A stretch of DNA of 64,000 nt from Turritopsis dohrnii. Its lineage: Eukaryota; Cnidaria; Hydrozoa; Anthoathecata; Oceaniidae. Location of the stretch: positions 62,001-126,000 of the forward strand of contig BQMF02000165.1 of the NCBI GenBank assembly GCA_027922465.2. The letters run 5' to 3'. Below, piece after piece: positions 11,432 through 21,186 of the stretch. The notes beneath the pieces are model-generated. The model made no database searches. It was not told the origin of the DNA and saw only the letters and a program-made list of their open reading frames with translations. The stretch's first letter is position 1; each line of letters starts with the position of its first letter. The translations under genes were made by a program, and so were the position numbers.

Positions 11432-11590
11432 ACCGTTGAATCCCGATAACTGGAACCCCTGATAACTCGAACTTTCAATAACTAAAACCAATTTCGAATC
11501 TCCTTGAGCCTTCACCGATACTTTCTCATAGAATACCCCCGATAACTCGAACCCCCGATAACTCGAACATTCGATAAGTCGAATCAACAT
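11432..11590 (+). repeat. pogo/Tigger-type terminal sequence
   Basis: GTTGAATCCCGATAACTGGA at 11434 and three further CCCGATAACTCGAAC-type phrases up to about 11575 match the ends of pogo/Tigger elements (CAGTTGAACCCCGATAACTCGAAC-like). No opposite end was found, so this is a fragment or a MITE end. Confidence 0.5.
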
Positions 11591-12899
11591 TCGTGTCCCT
11601 TGGAGCAAAATTCCCCCGATAACTGGAACTTAGAAGCAAAAATGGAGATTTTTTTTTCATTTTGTGGAGAAGACATATAACAAAGGCGCATTTCCTTGTC
11701 CATTGTTATTGATAAAGATGTTTCAGCTAAACTGACTTGTTGGAATTTTTCAAAGCTTTTGTCTCCGCAGTTTTCTGTTTCTTTCAAGAATGCTGATGTG
11801 AATTTATCATGTTCTAAGGTTTTGCAGTCACAACCAATCATCTTAAATGTACTGCTTCCATCGCATTGCTTTTGCTTGCTATAAAAATTAGATTTACTAC
11901 ATTTATAATTAGAGTATAAGGGCATTTGATCTCTTTTGTTGGTTTTTTACACTTTCATATTTAGTAAATTTCATAAAAGAATATTTGTACTTTAGGAGAT
12001 TTGGTTAAAGAAAATGTAAATAATGCACAGCGCATATTTATTTTGATTTTTCATTACCTTTTCAAGTACCCTTCGTATTGATAAGCTAAATAATCACACC
12101 CAATCAACCTTAGTCCATAGGGTATTTTCGATTCTTGCCCCCTTTGACTTATAACCAAAAATAAAAACTTTCATAAGTAGCGATGGTGTGCAAGGATACA
12201 ATCTAATGCACAAGGACATACAAGTTCAATAACAATATTTGATATAAGTGGAGGTGCCTAAACACAAAAAAGAATAAATGTAGGTGCAAAATGTGGAATG
12301 TGGAGAGATACACACAAATATTAAAAAATCCTGAAATTTTCAAATATAAATGCTAAATTTTTAAAAACAATAACATAGATGAGGGTGAATCAAATTGTAA
12401 GGAAAGCTATAAAACAGGAATCAGGGTTTCTTTTGAACCTACAAGTAAATACTTTAACAGAAGAACTTGTATGGAGAATTATAGCAAAGTTTCTAGATTT
12501 TGCAGTCAGTGGCTTTTCCAAAATTTTGAGTGAATTAGGTTTTTGGAAATTAAGCTAAAAACACAAAACCGCAACATTTCCTTCCAGAAATACTTTATTC
12601 CATTAATTTGATGTAAACTTACGTATTGCCCTTTATGGCTTTACTGAAACTTTTTAAAACAGGTGCTATTTCGATCTGGATTTGCGCCAAGTGCTTAAAA
12701 TAAATACAAATGGAATACATAAAACAAAAACATAAACTAAAATACATTAATAGAAAATTAATAGAAAGAATACCACAAACAGAAAGAACTAAGACCTTGA
12801 CCTAAAACACCTTGAAATTGTTTTTTAAAATTGATTACCTTTTTGGCCATTGGTTATCATTTCTTTGATGGATTGCTGCTTTCCTTTTGGTTTATTTAA

Positions 12900-13480
12900 G
12901 TTATCCCAGTCATCTTTTACTTTGTCACACCTAAAGCAACCATCAGTGACATAGAGGAAAATTTACCAAGAATCTTCTCAAGCAACCCAATATCTGTCAC
13001 AAGGAACACCAGTACATTGAAATGTTCTAAACGGTTATCTACCATTTAATCTACACCTTCTATGCAAATTTTGTTTAGATCTTTTAAGTAAACTTTCATG
13101 TGATGTTCAACACCCTCTCTTGTTTCATTACCTTTCCATAATCCATTTATATATTGCCCATAGGGGTTATTAACCATTTGTGTTACATTTAGAATAGAAA
13201 CTGATACTTGTTCTGTAGGCATTTTCGCACAGGCTCTAAAGTTATCACCTGTCTGTCTCATAATATTGTCCTTTTTGTAGGATCTCGAAAAAGATCAGGA
13301 TTTTTTACGGACAAAAATGTTGCAAGCCGCTGTTGCTGATCAGAGCTTTTGAATTCAAATAGCCTAAACATGTCAGAAGATATAATCAGTTGTAATGTCT
13401 CTTGTATAGATGTAGTAGCACAAAAACAGCTATTGCAACAATTGTTAAAATAAATTTCTCCAACATTCAAACTATTACAA
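12900..13480 (-). pseudogene. Middle exon(s) of decayed transposase-like gene
   Basis: Two overlapping minus-strand frames join by a one-base shift near 13262. The first gives ETLQLIISSDMFRLFEFKSS and LFRDPTKRTI. The second gives MRQTGDNFRACAKMPTEQVS, NNPYGQYINGLWKGNETREG, VEHHMKVYLKDLNKICIEGV, then a TAA and a continuation (MVDNRLEHFNVLVFLVTDIG, LLEKILGKF) to about 12900. The frameshift and stop show decay. Function is inferred only from its position in the same minus-strand gene. Confidence 0.45.
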
Positions 13481-13564
13481 CAACTTGTTCATACTTTGGT
13501 AGGTGAAACTTTTTCTCTTTTATTATCATTCTTAGGTTCTTATGGCTCCGCTGACTCATATATT

Positions 13565-13733
13565 ACACTGTTCATGTAGTATTTTAGCAGCTTGCGACTT
13601 CGCAACATTGATTGGCTGTGTGGTCACTTTCAGTTTTTTTACAAGTTCAGTTGTGTACAGCTTGTCATCCTCTAAAAGTGCAATGTCCATAATTTCCGGG
13701 ATGGTGATCACAAAGATATCGGACGTAACCTAG
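13565..13733 (-). pseudogene. Exon fragment of decayed transposase-like gene
   Basis: The minus strand reads IPEIMDIALLEDDKLYTTEL, VKKLKVTTQPINVAKSQAAK, ILHEQCNI with no stop for about 55 codons. It is bounded by stops near 13565 and sequence resembling intron edges. It is collinear with the neighbouring minus-strand exons. The plus-strand frame over it is a shadow. Confidence 0.4.
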
Positions 13734-14418
13734 AATTTTGAAGTTAACATATTTCATAATCAAAATTAATTAAATGTAACAAAAAAATTTCTTCCACATT
13801 TAATTCTTCCTTTTAAGGTATGTAACACAGGAAAACTGACCCAGAGGGAACCTCAGGAATATAACTGTGATATCTTACAATACAGTTAAGCTCCTGTTAG
13901 TAGTCTACACAGTTAATTTAACTACTGTTCATCTTGTAATTGTGTTATAAACCCTCTGGCACATTACAGCGGATGATTAAAGACTAAAAGGTACATACAC
14001 AGTTCATACTTATTGTGATACATGTCTGGTATCTTAAAGGGACTAACGAGCTAAAAATTGAAACTTTCAGTATCAAAAATATACATTACAGTAACCCAAA
14101 AACAATAATTATAACCTCCAGAAATTATCCATATGGTAAAGAAATCCAATTCATTTTGATGTTTCCTCACTGAAAAACTCACCAGAACTGAGAAAATAAT
14201 GCAACCCAGTGACGTAAAGGGAAGGAAACATAGTTGGGAAGGGAGGGAAGCGTAGTTGAGTAAAATCCCAAACTTTGATTGACGATAATCTTGCTATAGG
14301 TGTTTTTCTAGAACTTAAAACATCTGTTTTATTAATAACTATCATGTATATTATCTACCCTGGAACTGTATTTTTTTGGCTCATAGTCCCTTTAAGATTA
14401 TTGTGTATATATACTTAC

Positions 14419-15090
14419 TTTTAACATCATCACTTGATACCAACTTTACAACATCATGAATGGCAGTGTTACGCTTCACTCTGGACTTGTTGTTTAGAAA
14501 ATTGCTTGTCTTCCCAGCATTTCTTGCTTCGATAGCAGCAGCCTTTTTGAGGTCAGGGTACTTGTTCGCATCTGTTCGCAACCGTTTTCTCTTGCTTACA
14601 CAATAATCTTCGTCATTAGAATCTGATGACTTATTTCTGTCATCAACTATTGGGCATGCAATCACATCTAAAACCTCACTTTTGTTAAACCCAAAAAACT
14701 CATATCCTGATCAGTTTCGATTTGCAGTTATGCTTAACTTATCAAAAATTTGACGGATTGTTGGTGTTGGTTTGTTAGAACTAGTACAGATTTCACCAGA
14801 TTGACAGCGGAATTCATGCCCAGTTTCTCCTTCTGCTATTACACAATAAATTTTAATCTTTTCTCCAGCAGCAGTGGTAACTGCTCGGATTGAAGTAAAA
14901 CCAGGCTGTAATCTTAGATGTTTCTGGCCAACTCCATAGAAATATTTTTCGGAATTGACTAGGAGCCCAAAAGACTTGACACCAATCCATGCTACTTTAG
15001 CACTCTTTCCAGTATTTGCTTCAGTGTTCGTCACATTTACATTATTTAAAGCTGAATTACTGTCAGTACCACAATCATTAGGAATCACTT
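14419..15090 (-). pseudogene. Exon of decayed transposase-like gene, split by the 5.9-kb transposon
   Basis: The minus strand reads VIPNDCGTDSNSALNNVNVT, KSAKVAWIGVKSFGLLVNSE, KYFYGVGQKHLRLQPGFTSI, KIYCVIAEGETGHEFRC, PTPTIRQIFDKLSITANRN. A TGA at 14713-14711 (probably once TGG) is followed by SGYEFFGFNKSEVLDVI, an acidic/basic stretch (SDSNDEDYCVSKRKRL) and VVKLVSSDDVK. The exon ends at a consensus GTAAGT donor (14418-14413). The YFYGVG...IYCVI...HEF portion loosely resembles FYRN/FYRC chromatin domains; this is only a resemblance. The exon is cut at its 5' side by the transposon starting at 15091 and resumes at 20985. Confidence 0.55.
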
Positions 15091-15779
15091 CAGACCTCCC
15101 AGAGCAAAATCAAATAATTTTTTTATGAATTTAGGACAATTTTAGATAGTATTTTTGGACATTTTAGGGCAAAATTTGAGAAAATTTAGGACAAAGACTA
15201 AAACGTTAGGACAACTTTAGGACAATTCCCAAATTATGGACCTGTTACAGTAAACATATCTTTATTTAAGCATATTAAACCATCAAAAGATAATCAAGAG
15301 TAGATATATATATAACGAAGAACAACATAAAGTTTCCCTTGGCTTGAGTGTTAATAAGCATAAACAACTATCAAACCTTGTATACCTTAAGTGCGGAAAA
15401 ACCTAAAAATTAGGGTAAAAACAACAAGAAAACAAATGATTGTCTGTTATCTACATTTTGAGTAATATGAAATTGCAAATGATTCGACTTTGTTAAAAGC
15501 TAGTTCTTTAGCTTCCTGATCATTACACAGGCCAACAAAGAATTTGCCCCAGATACATAATAGAGTCTTCTCTAAGTAGTTTTTTCACGCTGATTTCAAA
15601 AATGAAGTCCATTTTTTGCTAACTCCTACCATTTTTTTGATATCGTTTTTCAGTTTTTTTAAATTTTAGCCAAATCCACGAATTTTAGGAAACGAATATC
15701 ATACGTTTTGTTTATTATCTCAATTAAATACCACTTGAGTCTTTTAAATTGGACACTTCTAACAGTTTATATTGGCAAA

Positions 15780-16270
15780 ACTTTTTTTATGCTTTCTTCA
15801 CTTTGCTTATTAGGTGTTTTTTTGGTCTGGGCAATGAAAAACTGAAAGCTGGTATTTTCGGTGGACCACAGAGTAGAAAATTACGTAAAGATACAAATCT
15901 GGTTAATTCAAAGAACAGTGTAGAAGCAGCAGCCTAGAATGCATTTACAGAAGTCCTCAAAAAATTCCTTGGAAATGTGTAACACATCAATTACATATAA
16001 ATAATTCACAGTTTAATTCAAAGTTTCCATGCACTTGGTTGTAACATGAGTACTAAGGTACATATTCCCTTTAGCTATTAGACAAATTTCCAGAAAATTT
16101 AGGTGACGTGAGTGATTAGTAAGAAGAAAGATTTCACAAAGATATTAAAACAATGGAAGAATGATATCAAGGATGATGGGACGAAGTTATGATGGCAGAT
16201 TTTTGTTGGTCGTTAAAACAGGGCTGTAGCGATACTCGTCACTCATCAGAAAATCAAACAAGAGAAAGTT
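15780..16270 (+). pseudogene. Transposase C-terminal relic of the 5.9-kb element
   Basis: The plus strand reads LKAGIFGGPQSRKLRKDTNL, VNSKNSVEAAA, a TAG where Trp is expected, NAFTEVLKKFLGN. After a gap it reads FPENLGDVSD, two stops, EERFHKDIKTMEE, a stop, and WDEVMMADFCWSLKQG. The pattern FGGPQIR...VEAAAWxAF and GERFHQDI..ME.RYQGRWD..MMADYCW is a widespread metazoan transposon-encoded protein that I know by pattern, not by a secure superfamily name. At least five stops show it is dead. It is the best candidate for the mobilising protein of the flanking TIRs. Confidence 0.55.
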
Positions 16271-16874
16271 TATACCTCAATACTGTGCTGTTTCAACAAT
16301 GCTTTTGATTTTTAATGATATTGTTTTAATATATAAATAAAGTTATAATTCTATTTTTCAAAGAATCAAACGTTTTTATATTTGAAATCCACCTTTTTTC
16401 CTCCAATTTTTACACCAAAATAAGGGATTTTAGATATAGGCCATGTTTCTCTACAAAAATATCCTGACGTGACAGACAAAAATGGATGTGATTTTCGAAA
16501 TCAGCGCATCAAAATTGTTTAAAAAAAAGTCCAAGTCTTATCTGGGGCAAAAAAAAAATTTTTTTTTTCGTAACCCCGTGTTATCAATCCATTAGTCTTG
16601 TTTGGTTCAATGTAAAGTCTACTAGATAACTCAATGGTATAATCAAAAGTGATACAAAAGAAACTCATTAACTTCAACTGGTAAAAGTACTGTAGTAATG
16701 TTTTTCCCAGCAAACCCGATAGCTGGTAAATAATTTCCCGACGTTTCTGGGAACGAGGTTGAGCATGCGCGGACGCATGGCCATAAAATGGGCGTTGTGG
16801 ATATCTGTTGTTCTCTCGGATCTCTCAACATACACAGTGTCATAAGTTTTTTGTTGACTGTATCTTTCTTCAAC

Positions 16875-17558
16875 ATGACTGATTCATCCGCATTGTTAGA
16901 AGAGTTAACAGTAAGAATTAACCAGATTGTGAGAGATTCTATTTCTGTTATTAAAGAAGATATCGTTAGAGAAGTAACCGCCGCTGGGAAGAGATCATTG
17001 ACTGAAGAATCCCAAAGTATCGCAAAAAAGGTGAAAGCTGCTGAAATCTCTTCTTTCAAACGTGCTTACAATAAACAGCAATACGAGCATAACAATAAAG
17101 TTGAACAGGTTTTATTTGATGCTGAACTTGCGTTAGAGAAAGGGGATGAAGAAAAAGTGGAGGAAAAGTTGGAGGAAGGTAAGACCTTAATTGCGAAAAG
17201 GCAAAAATTGATTAAGATAGCGGATAGGGAGGATGATGGTTGGGAAGTTGTGAGATGCTATACTTCTGACACCCTTGCTGATAACTCTGAGGACGAGAAA
17301 CGCATTAATAGGTCTAGGCGTCAAGCAGCAGCCAACAAGAAGAAAAATTCTGATAATAGAAGAAAACGTCTAAATAAGGACATTCGTTCTAGTGAAAACT
17401 TTTATACCAAACGAGAATCTTTTGATGTTACTCCGGTCCAAAGGTTTAAAGCGAGAAGTGAATTTTTAAATTTTAGATCCTCTTGTTTCTTATGTGGAGA
17501 GAGAGGACATTTTGTTGCCTCCTGCCCAAGAAACAAACCACCGAATTCTGGACAGTAG
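16875..17558 (+). CDS. DIRS gag-like protein with CCHC zinc knuckle
   Basis: The ATG at 16875 (context caacATG) is chosen over the earlier in-frame ATG at 16788, because MTDSSALLEELTVRINQIVR looks like a proper N terminus. The 227-residue product has a coiled, charged middle (EKGDEEKVEEKLEEGKTLIA), a basic region (RRKRLNKDIR) and a C-terminal CCHC knuckle C-x2-C-x4-H-x4-C (CFLCGERGHFVASC). Such proteins bind the element RNA. The frame is intact. It is followed by a TAG and then by the truncated pol region. Confidence 0.72.
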   Translation: MTDSSALLEELTVRINQIVRDSISVIKEDIVREVTAAGKRSLTEESQSIAKKVKAAEISSFKRAYNKQQYEHNNKVEQVLFDAELALEKGDEEKVEEKLEEGKTLIAKRQKLIKIADREDDGWEVVRCYTSDTLADNSEDEKRINRSRRQAAANKKKNSDNRRKRLNKDIRSSENFYTKRESFDVTPVQRFKARSEFLNFRSSCFLCGERGHFVASCPRNKPPNSGQ

Positions 17559-17561
17559 AGA

Positions 17562-18125
17562 TTATGAATACGAAACCTCAGAAAATGTATATTCTGTTGT
17601 GGGAAGGTTGAGAAAACAGGCTACACATACAAACCCAGGCCTGTGACGGGAAAAATTGTTTTCACTGATGCTAGTAGTACCGGCTATGGTGGTTTTATTT
17701 TTGAAAGGTTAAGTCAAAAACTTTGTGCAGGAAAATTTTCTTTAACCGAGCAAACAACAAGTTCTACACTCAGGGAGCTTCTAGCTGTTAAGTATGTCTT
17801 ATCTAGTTTTCGTCACCAACTTACCTCCGAGTCTGTTAATATTCATTTGGATAGTCTTAACGCGACACGTATTCTTTCCGTTGGTAGCTGTAAAAAGTAT
17901 TTACATGACGTGGCTGTCGACATATTCAAATTTTGCTTACAGCATGATATCAAATTAATCCCAAAGTGGATTCCCAGAGAACAAAACGTAATTGCTGATA
18001 ATTTAAGTAAATGCACTGATTCTGACAATTGGGGAATTGATTACACGACTTTTAGCACGCTTGATAGATTATATGGCCCTTTCACGGTCGATAGATCTGC
18101 TGACGACAAGAATAGAATTGAATAA
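17562..18125 (+). pseudogene. DIRS RNase H domain after a deleted reverse transcriptase
   Basis: A short N-terminal remnant (TSENVYSVVGRLRKQ) is followed directly by KIVFTDASSTGYGGFIFERL, TLRELLAVKYVLSSF, VNIHLDSLNATRIL and REQNVIADNLSKCTD. Catalytic Asp (FTDAS), Glu (RELLA), Asp (HLDS) and Asp (IADNL) are present, as in DIRS RNase H. The roughly 300-residue reverse transcriptase that should precede it is absent, with the junction near 17630. The frame then breaks at an 83-bp insertion flanked by CAAGAATAGAA (18107-18117 and 18190-18200). Confidence 0.72.
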
Positions 18126-18200
18126 TAATCAAAATGAAACTTCTCGTTATTCTCTTTTTAATAAAGCTTTACGCCCTGAAGAATATCTTCAAGAATAGAA

Positions 18201-18547
18201 AAGTAGAAGTATTCAATTCAAAATTTTATTGTTCTGGCACTTCAGGAGTTGACGCTTTTACTTTAGATTGGCGTAATGAAAACAATTGGATTTGTCCTCC
18301 AGTTAACCTAATCGGTTCTGTCTTTAGGCACATGCGCCTTTGTAGATGCAGTGGTACAGTTTTAGTCCCTTTGTGGAAATCCGCTTATTTTTGGCCACTG
18401 ATTTATCCAGACGGCGTTCATCTGGCTTCATTTGTGAAGCATTTCACTGTTGTTAGTCCTTTTTACATTGCATTTTCTGAAAACACTGTTTTCTCTGGGT
18501 ACACCAATTTTAACGCCATAGCATTATTTGTATCTTTTTTTGAATAG
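18201..18547 (+). pseudogene. DIRS pol C-terminal region (SGVDAFTLDW...WKSAYFWPL), frameshifted
   Basis: KVEVFNSKFYCSGTSGVDAF, TLDWRNENNWICPPVNLIGS and GTVLVPLWKSAYFWPLIYPD match the conserved region after RNase H in DIRS and related cnidarian elements. It lies +2 relative to the RNase H frame, which the 83-bp insertion explains. The ATG at 18134 is inside the inserted sequence and is not a true start. Confidence 0.68.
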
Positions 18548-18631
18548 ATACGATTTCTGACTAATCTGTCTCCTTTCTCGATTAACTATGTTTACTATTA
18601 ATTACTTAGATAAGACAGACTTTTGGAACCA

Positions 18632-18959
18632 GATATTCCATTCCTGGACGGAAGGAGTTACAGTCTAGGTTTGTATTTCCTAGACAGGAGGCTTCATAGC
18701 CACCAGAATTGTATTCCCTAGACGGGAGGCTTTACAGCCATGATTGGTATTCCCTAGACGGGAGGCTTTACAGCCAAGATTGGTATTCCCTAGACGGGAG
18801 GCTTTACAGCCATGATTGGTATTCCCTAGACGGGAGGCTTTACAGCCAAGATTGGTATTCCCTAGACGGGAGGCTTCACAGCCGTCATCTGTATTCCCTA
18901 GACGGGAGGCTTTACAGCCCAGGTTTGTATTCTTTAAATAGGAGGCTTTACAGCAAAGA
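18632..18959 (+). repeat. 36-bp tandem repeat, about nine copies, in the DIRS element
   Basis: The unit is about TTGGTATTCCCTAGACGGGA followed by GGCTTTACAGCCAAGA. Seven central copies are nearly identical and alternate between CCATGA and CCAAGA endings; the outer copies are more diverged. The unit is a multiple of three and one frame is open, reading YSLDGRLYSHDW repeatedly. It lies between the pol C terminus and the recombinase, so it may be the internal non-coding region of the element rather than protein. Confidence 0.85.
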
Positions 18960-19008
18960 GTTGCAGTGCATCAAAGTTAATTAATTCATTAATTTTATTT
19001 AATTACAG

Positions 19009-20061
19009 TTTTGTAAAATCGATTCTGGAAGTATTCCTTTTTCAGGGCGTCGGAACATAGGGATATGGACGGAAACACAGAATCTTCATAATCAAGATTT
19101 GATTTCTTTATCAAATTCATTGCCTAGATTAATTGAATCTGGCTTAGCATCTTCTACGAATTCCAAATACTTCAACGGTTGGAACCGATGGTGTAATTGG
19201 TGCAAAGACAAACAAGAAGTCGACCAACTTCCAGAAAATCCATTCCATGTTGCTTTATTCTTAAATTACGTTTTAACAACCTATAAGACCAAAGGTGCTT
19301 TAACCTCGAGTTTCTACGGAATTCGTTGGGGCCACAACATCTCTGGCCTAATTTCGCCTACCGATAATCCATTCGTTAAACTTGCTTTTGAAGGTGCTTT
19401 ACGACTCGCATCTTCTGCATTAAAGCATCCAAAGGAACCGATTTCACCCGAACTACTTAAAACATTTTTTCATAAATTTAATTGTTTTCCAGTGAACCTG
19501 TACAATCTCAGATTCCTGGTAATGTGTTTTCTTGGTTTTGCTGGATTTTTTAGGATTCAAGAACTCCTTTCTGTTCAATTAAAACATGCAGTTTTTACCG
19601 ATACTCACATCGAGGTAACATTGGAAAAGTCGAGATGTGATCAACATAGAGAAGGCAATACTGTTTTTATTTCAAGACTGGAATCCGATTATTGCCCGGT
19701 CAAGTTGCTCGAAAAATTTCTTTCCTTGTGCAATGTTAACAAATTTTCTGACAAAAATTTTCACTTGATTCCTAGATTATTTAGTTCCAGAAATGGACAT
19801 GTTGCGTCTAAAAGCCAAGGTATAAGTTACTCTAGAGCACGCGAGATCTTTATCGAGAAATTGAAAGTGTTTGATTTAGATTACAGAGACTTTGGTTTAC
19901 ACAGCTTGAGATCTGGTGGTGCAACAGCTGCCTCAGCCAACAACATTGGTGACAGATTGATATCGAAGCACGGAAGGTGGAGTTCAGAGAAAAGCAAAAA
20001 TGGATACATAAAAGATTCCTTTAAAGAAAGGTTAAGTATCTCAAAGTCTTTAGGATTGTAA
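19009..20061 (+). CDS. DIRS tyrosine recombinase
   Basis: The frame is open from a possible splice acceptor (tttatttaattacag, 19008) to the TAA at 20059-20061; no ATG precedes the domain. The catalytic set is complete, counting from 19099: R152 in FFRIQELLS, H268 and R271 in LHSLRS, H291 in KHGRW and the nucleophile Y303 in NGYIKDS. The enzyme integrates the circular cDNA of the element, in the nucleus. The N-terminal SAM-like region (YFNGWNRWCNWCKDK) is present. It looks functional in sequence, although the element lacks RT, so it could only act in trans. Confidence 0.82.
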   Translation, partial: FCKIDSGSIPFSGRRNIGIWTETQNLHNQDLISLSNSLPRLIESGLASSTNSKYFNGWNRWCNWCKDKQEVDQLPENPFHVALFLNYVLTTYKTKGALTSSFYGIRWGHNISGLISPTDNPFVKLAFEGALRLASSALKHPKEPISPELLKTFFHKFNCFPVNLYNLRFLVMCFLGFAGFFRIQELLSVQLKHAVFTDTHIEVTLEKSRCDQHREGNTVFISRLESDYCPVKLLEKFLSLCNVNKFSDKNFHLIPRLFSSRNGHVASKSQGISYSRAREIFIEKLKVFDLDYRDFGLHSLRSGGATAASANNIGDRLISKHGRWSSEKSKNGYIKDSFKERLSISKSLGL

Positions 20062-20984
20062 TGTACTTTGAGTAAACGGTAATACATAAGCTGCATCTCT
20101 ACAATCTTTTTCTCTCTCTCGGATTACATGTTGCGAATCCAAATACCAAATCATACCGTGAAATGTTGTTGTTTTCTATTTCATGTAATGTGTGTTACCA
20201 AGAGGGAAGATTAGTCGGGAAATATAGTTAACTCAAGCTAAATGAAAACAAAAACTCTCAAAAACTATTTACACTTGAAACGATATCTATTCAAGTTCTT
20301 TTTTCCGAAACAGATTTCAAAACTAAATTTCTCATATCTTCTAGTTAAAGATCTTTCAAATAAGGATACATTCCAAACTGAATAGTGTACTCTGTTTTAA
20401 AGCTTCGCAATGTCTGAATCCGGAAACATCTTCATTGGTTGAAGAGAATAAGAAGTTAGACTCAACACATTCTAAAGCCGGAACAATCTCTGCTTTCCTG
20501 GTTGATTCAACTCCAGTTAACGTTATTTATGGACATTTTAATCTTAATGCATTGTCACTGTCCTGTCTTAAGTGGTACTTTCTTTTTCCCTCCTTCTCCC
20601 TGTTACAATGCAGCTTGCTACTTGTAAGACTCCTGATTTGTGATATACCACTTCTATTAACTGAGAAGACCTTTGGGCATTTTTTGTATTCCGCTGAAAA
20701 AATATCTACTTTACAAGGTTGTATTCAGTCAAAAATCAGAATGATAGTAGACAATTCAACGAAAGCTGAAACAAAATATACTCAAAATATATCATGTATT
20801 TTCAATCTCAATAACTACAGTCAAAATACAGGAATTGTTTTTTTTTTTCATTTGAACTTTATTCTAAATTTTATGACATTTAGGACAATATACCAAAAGT
20901 TAGGACAATTTAGGACAAAATTACTAAAATTTATAATTTTAGGACATTTTAGGATTTTAGGACACTCTGGGAGGTCTGTCACTT

Positions 20985-21186
20985 TATTTAATTTCACATC
21001 TTTATGACGAAAACCAAAAAAATCATTACCAGACCAATTACGTCGCATAAGATAAATTAAAACAAGATGCCCTTGCGGGCAGAAGGATTTCTGCAAGATT
21101 TGCTGAAAATGCACAAAAATGCAAAACCAGCAGCCTTGACGGTTTCCCATTTGTTTCCTACGGTTTAACTTTGACAAACTTTTCAA
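20985..21186 (-). pseudogene. Upstream part of the split transposase-like exon
   Basis: The minus strand reads FVHFQQILQKSFC, then RRNWSGNDFFGFRHKDVKLNK. After excision of 15091-20978 with one TSD it runs straight into VIPNDCGTDSNS at 15090. NWSGNDFFGF repeats downstream as N-R-N-stop-SGYEFFGF, so the protein probably had a duplicated module. The start codon is uncertain. Confidence 0.5.

Larger units (their letters stand above)
16728..20230 (+). mobile_element. DIRS-type tyrosine-recombinase retroelement, RT-deleted
   Basis: In plus-strand order there is a gag-like ORF with a zinc knuckle, a 17.6-kb junction, an RNase H domain, a post-RNase H domain, a tandem-repeat array and a tyrosine recombinase. 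This is the DIRS order except that no reverse transcriptase is present between gag and RNase H. Possible inverted ends are ATTTCCCGAC near 16730-16740 and GTCGGGAAAT near 20216-20225, each next to a TAGCT-like phrase. No target duplication is expected for DIRS and none was seen. Boundaries are approximate. Confidence 0.7.
15091..20978. mobile_element. 5,888-bp DNA transposon with 14-bp TIRs and 6-bp TSD
   Basis: The left end is CAGACCTCCCAGAG (15091-15104) and the right end CTCTGGGAGGTCTG (20965-20978), a perfect 14-bp inverted repeat. It is flanked on both sides by TCACTT (15085-15090 and 20979-20984). Both ends carry subterminal TTAGGACA-type repeats on the plus strand (several in 15120-15225 and 20880-20965). 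Deleting the element plus one TSD rejoins the interrupted minus-strand coding frame. A 6-bp duplication is reported for few superfamilies (for example Dada and IS3EU); I cannot assign it further. Inside are a decayed transposase relic and a nested DIRS-type element. Confidence 0.88.

Noticed and set aside
13542..13733. Plus-strand frame MAPLTHILHCSCS...
   Set aside because: Antisense of the minus-strand exon that reads IPEIMDIALLEDDKLYTTEL and fits the neighbouring exons.
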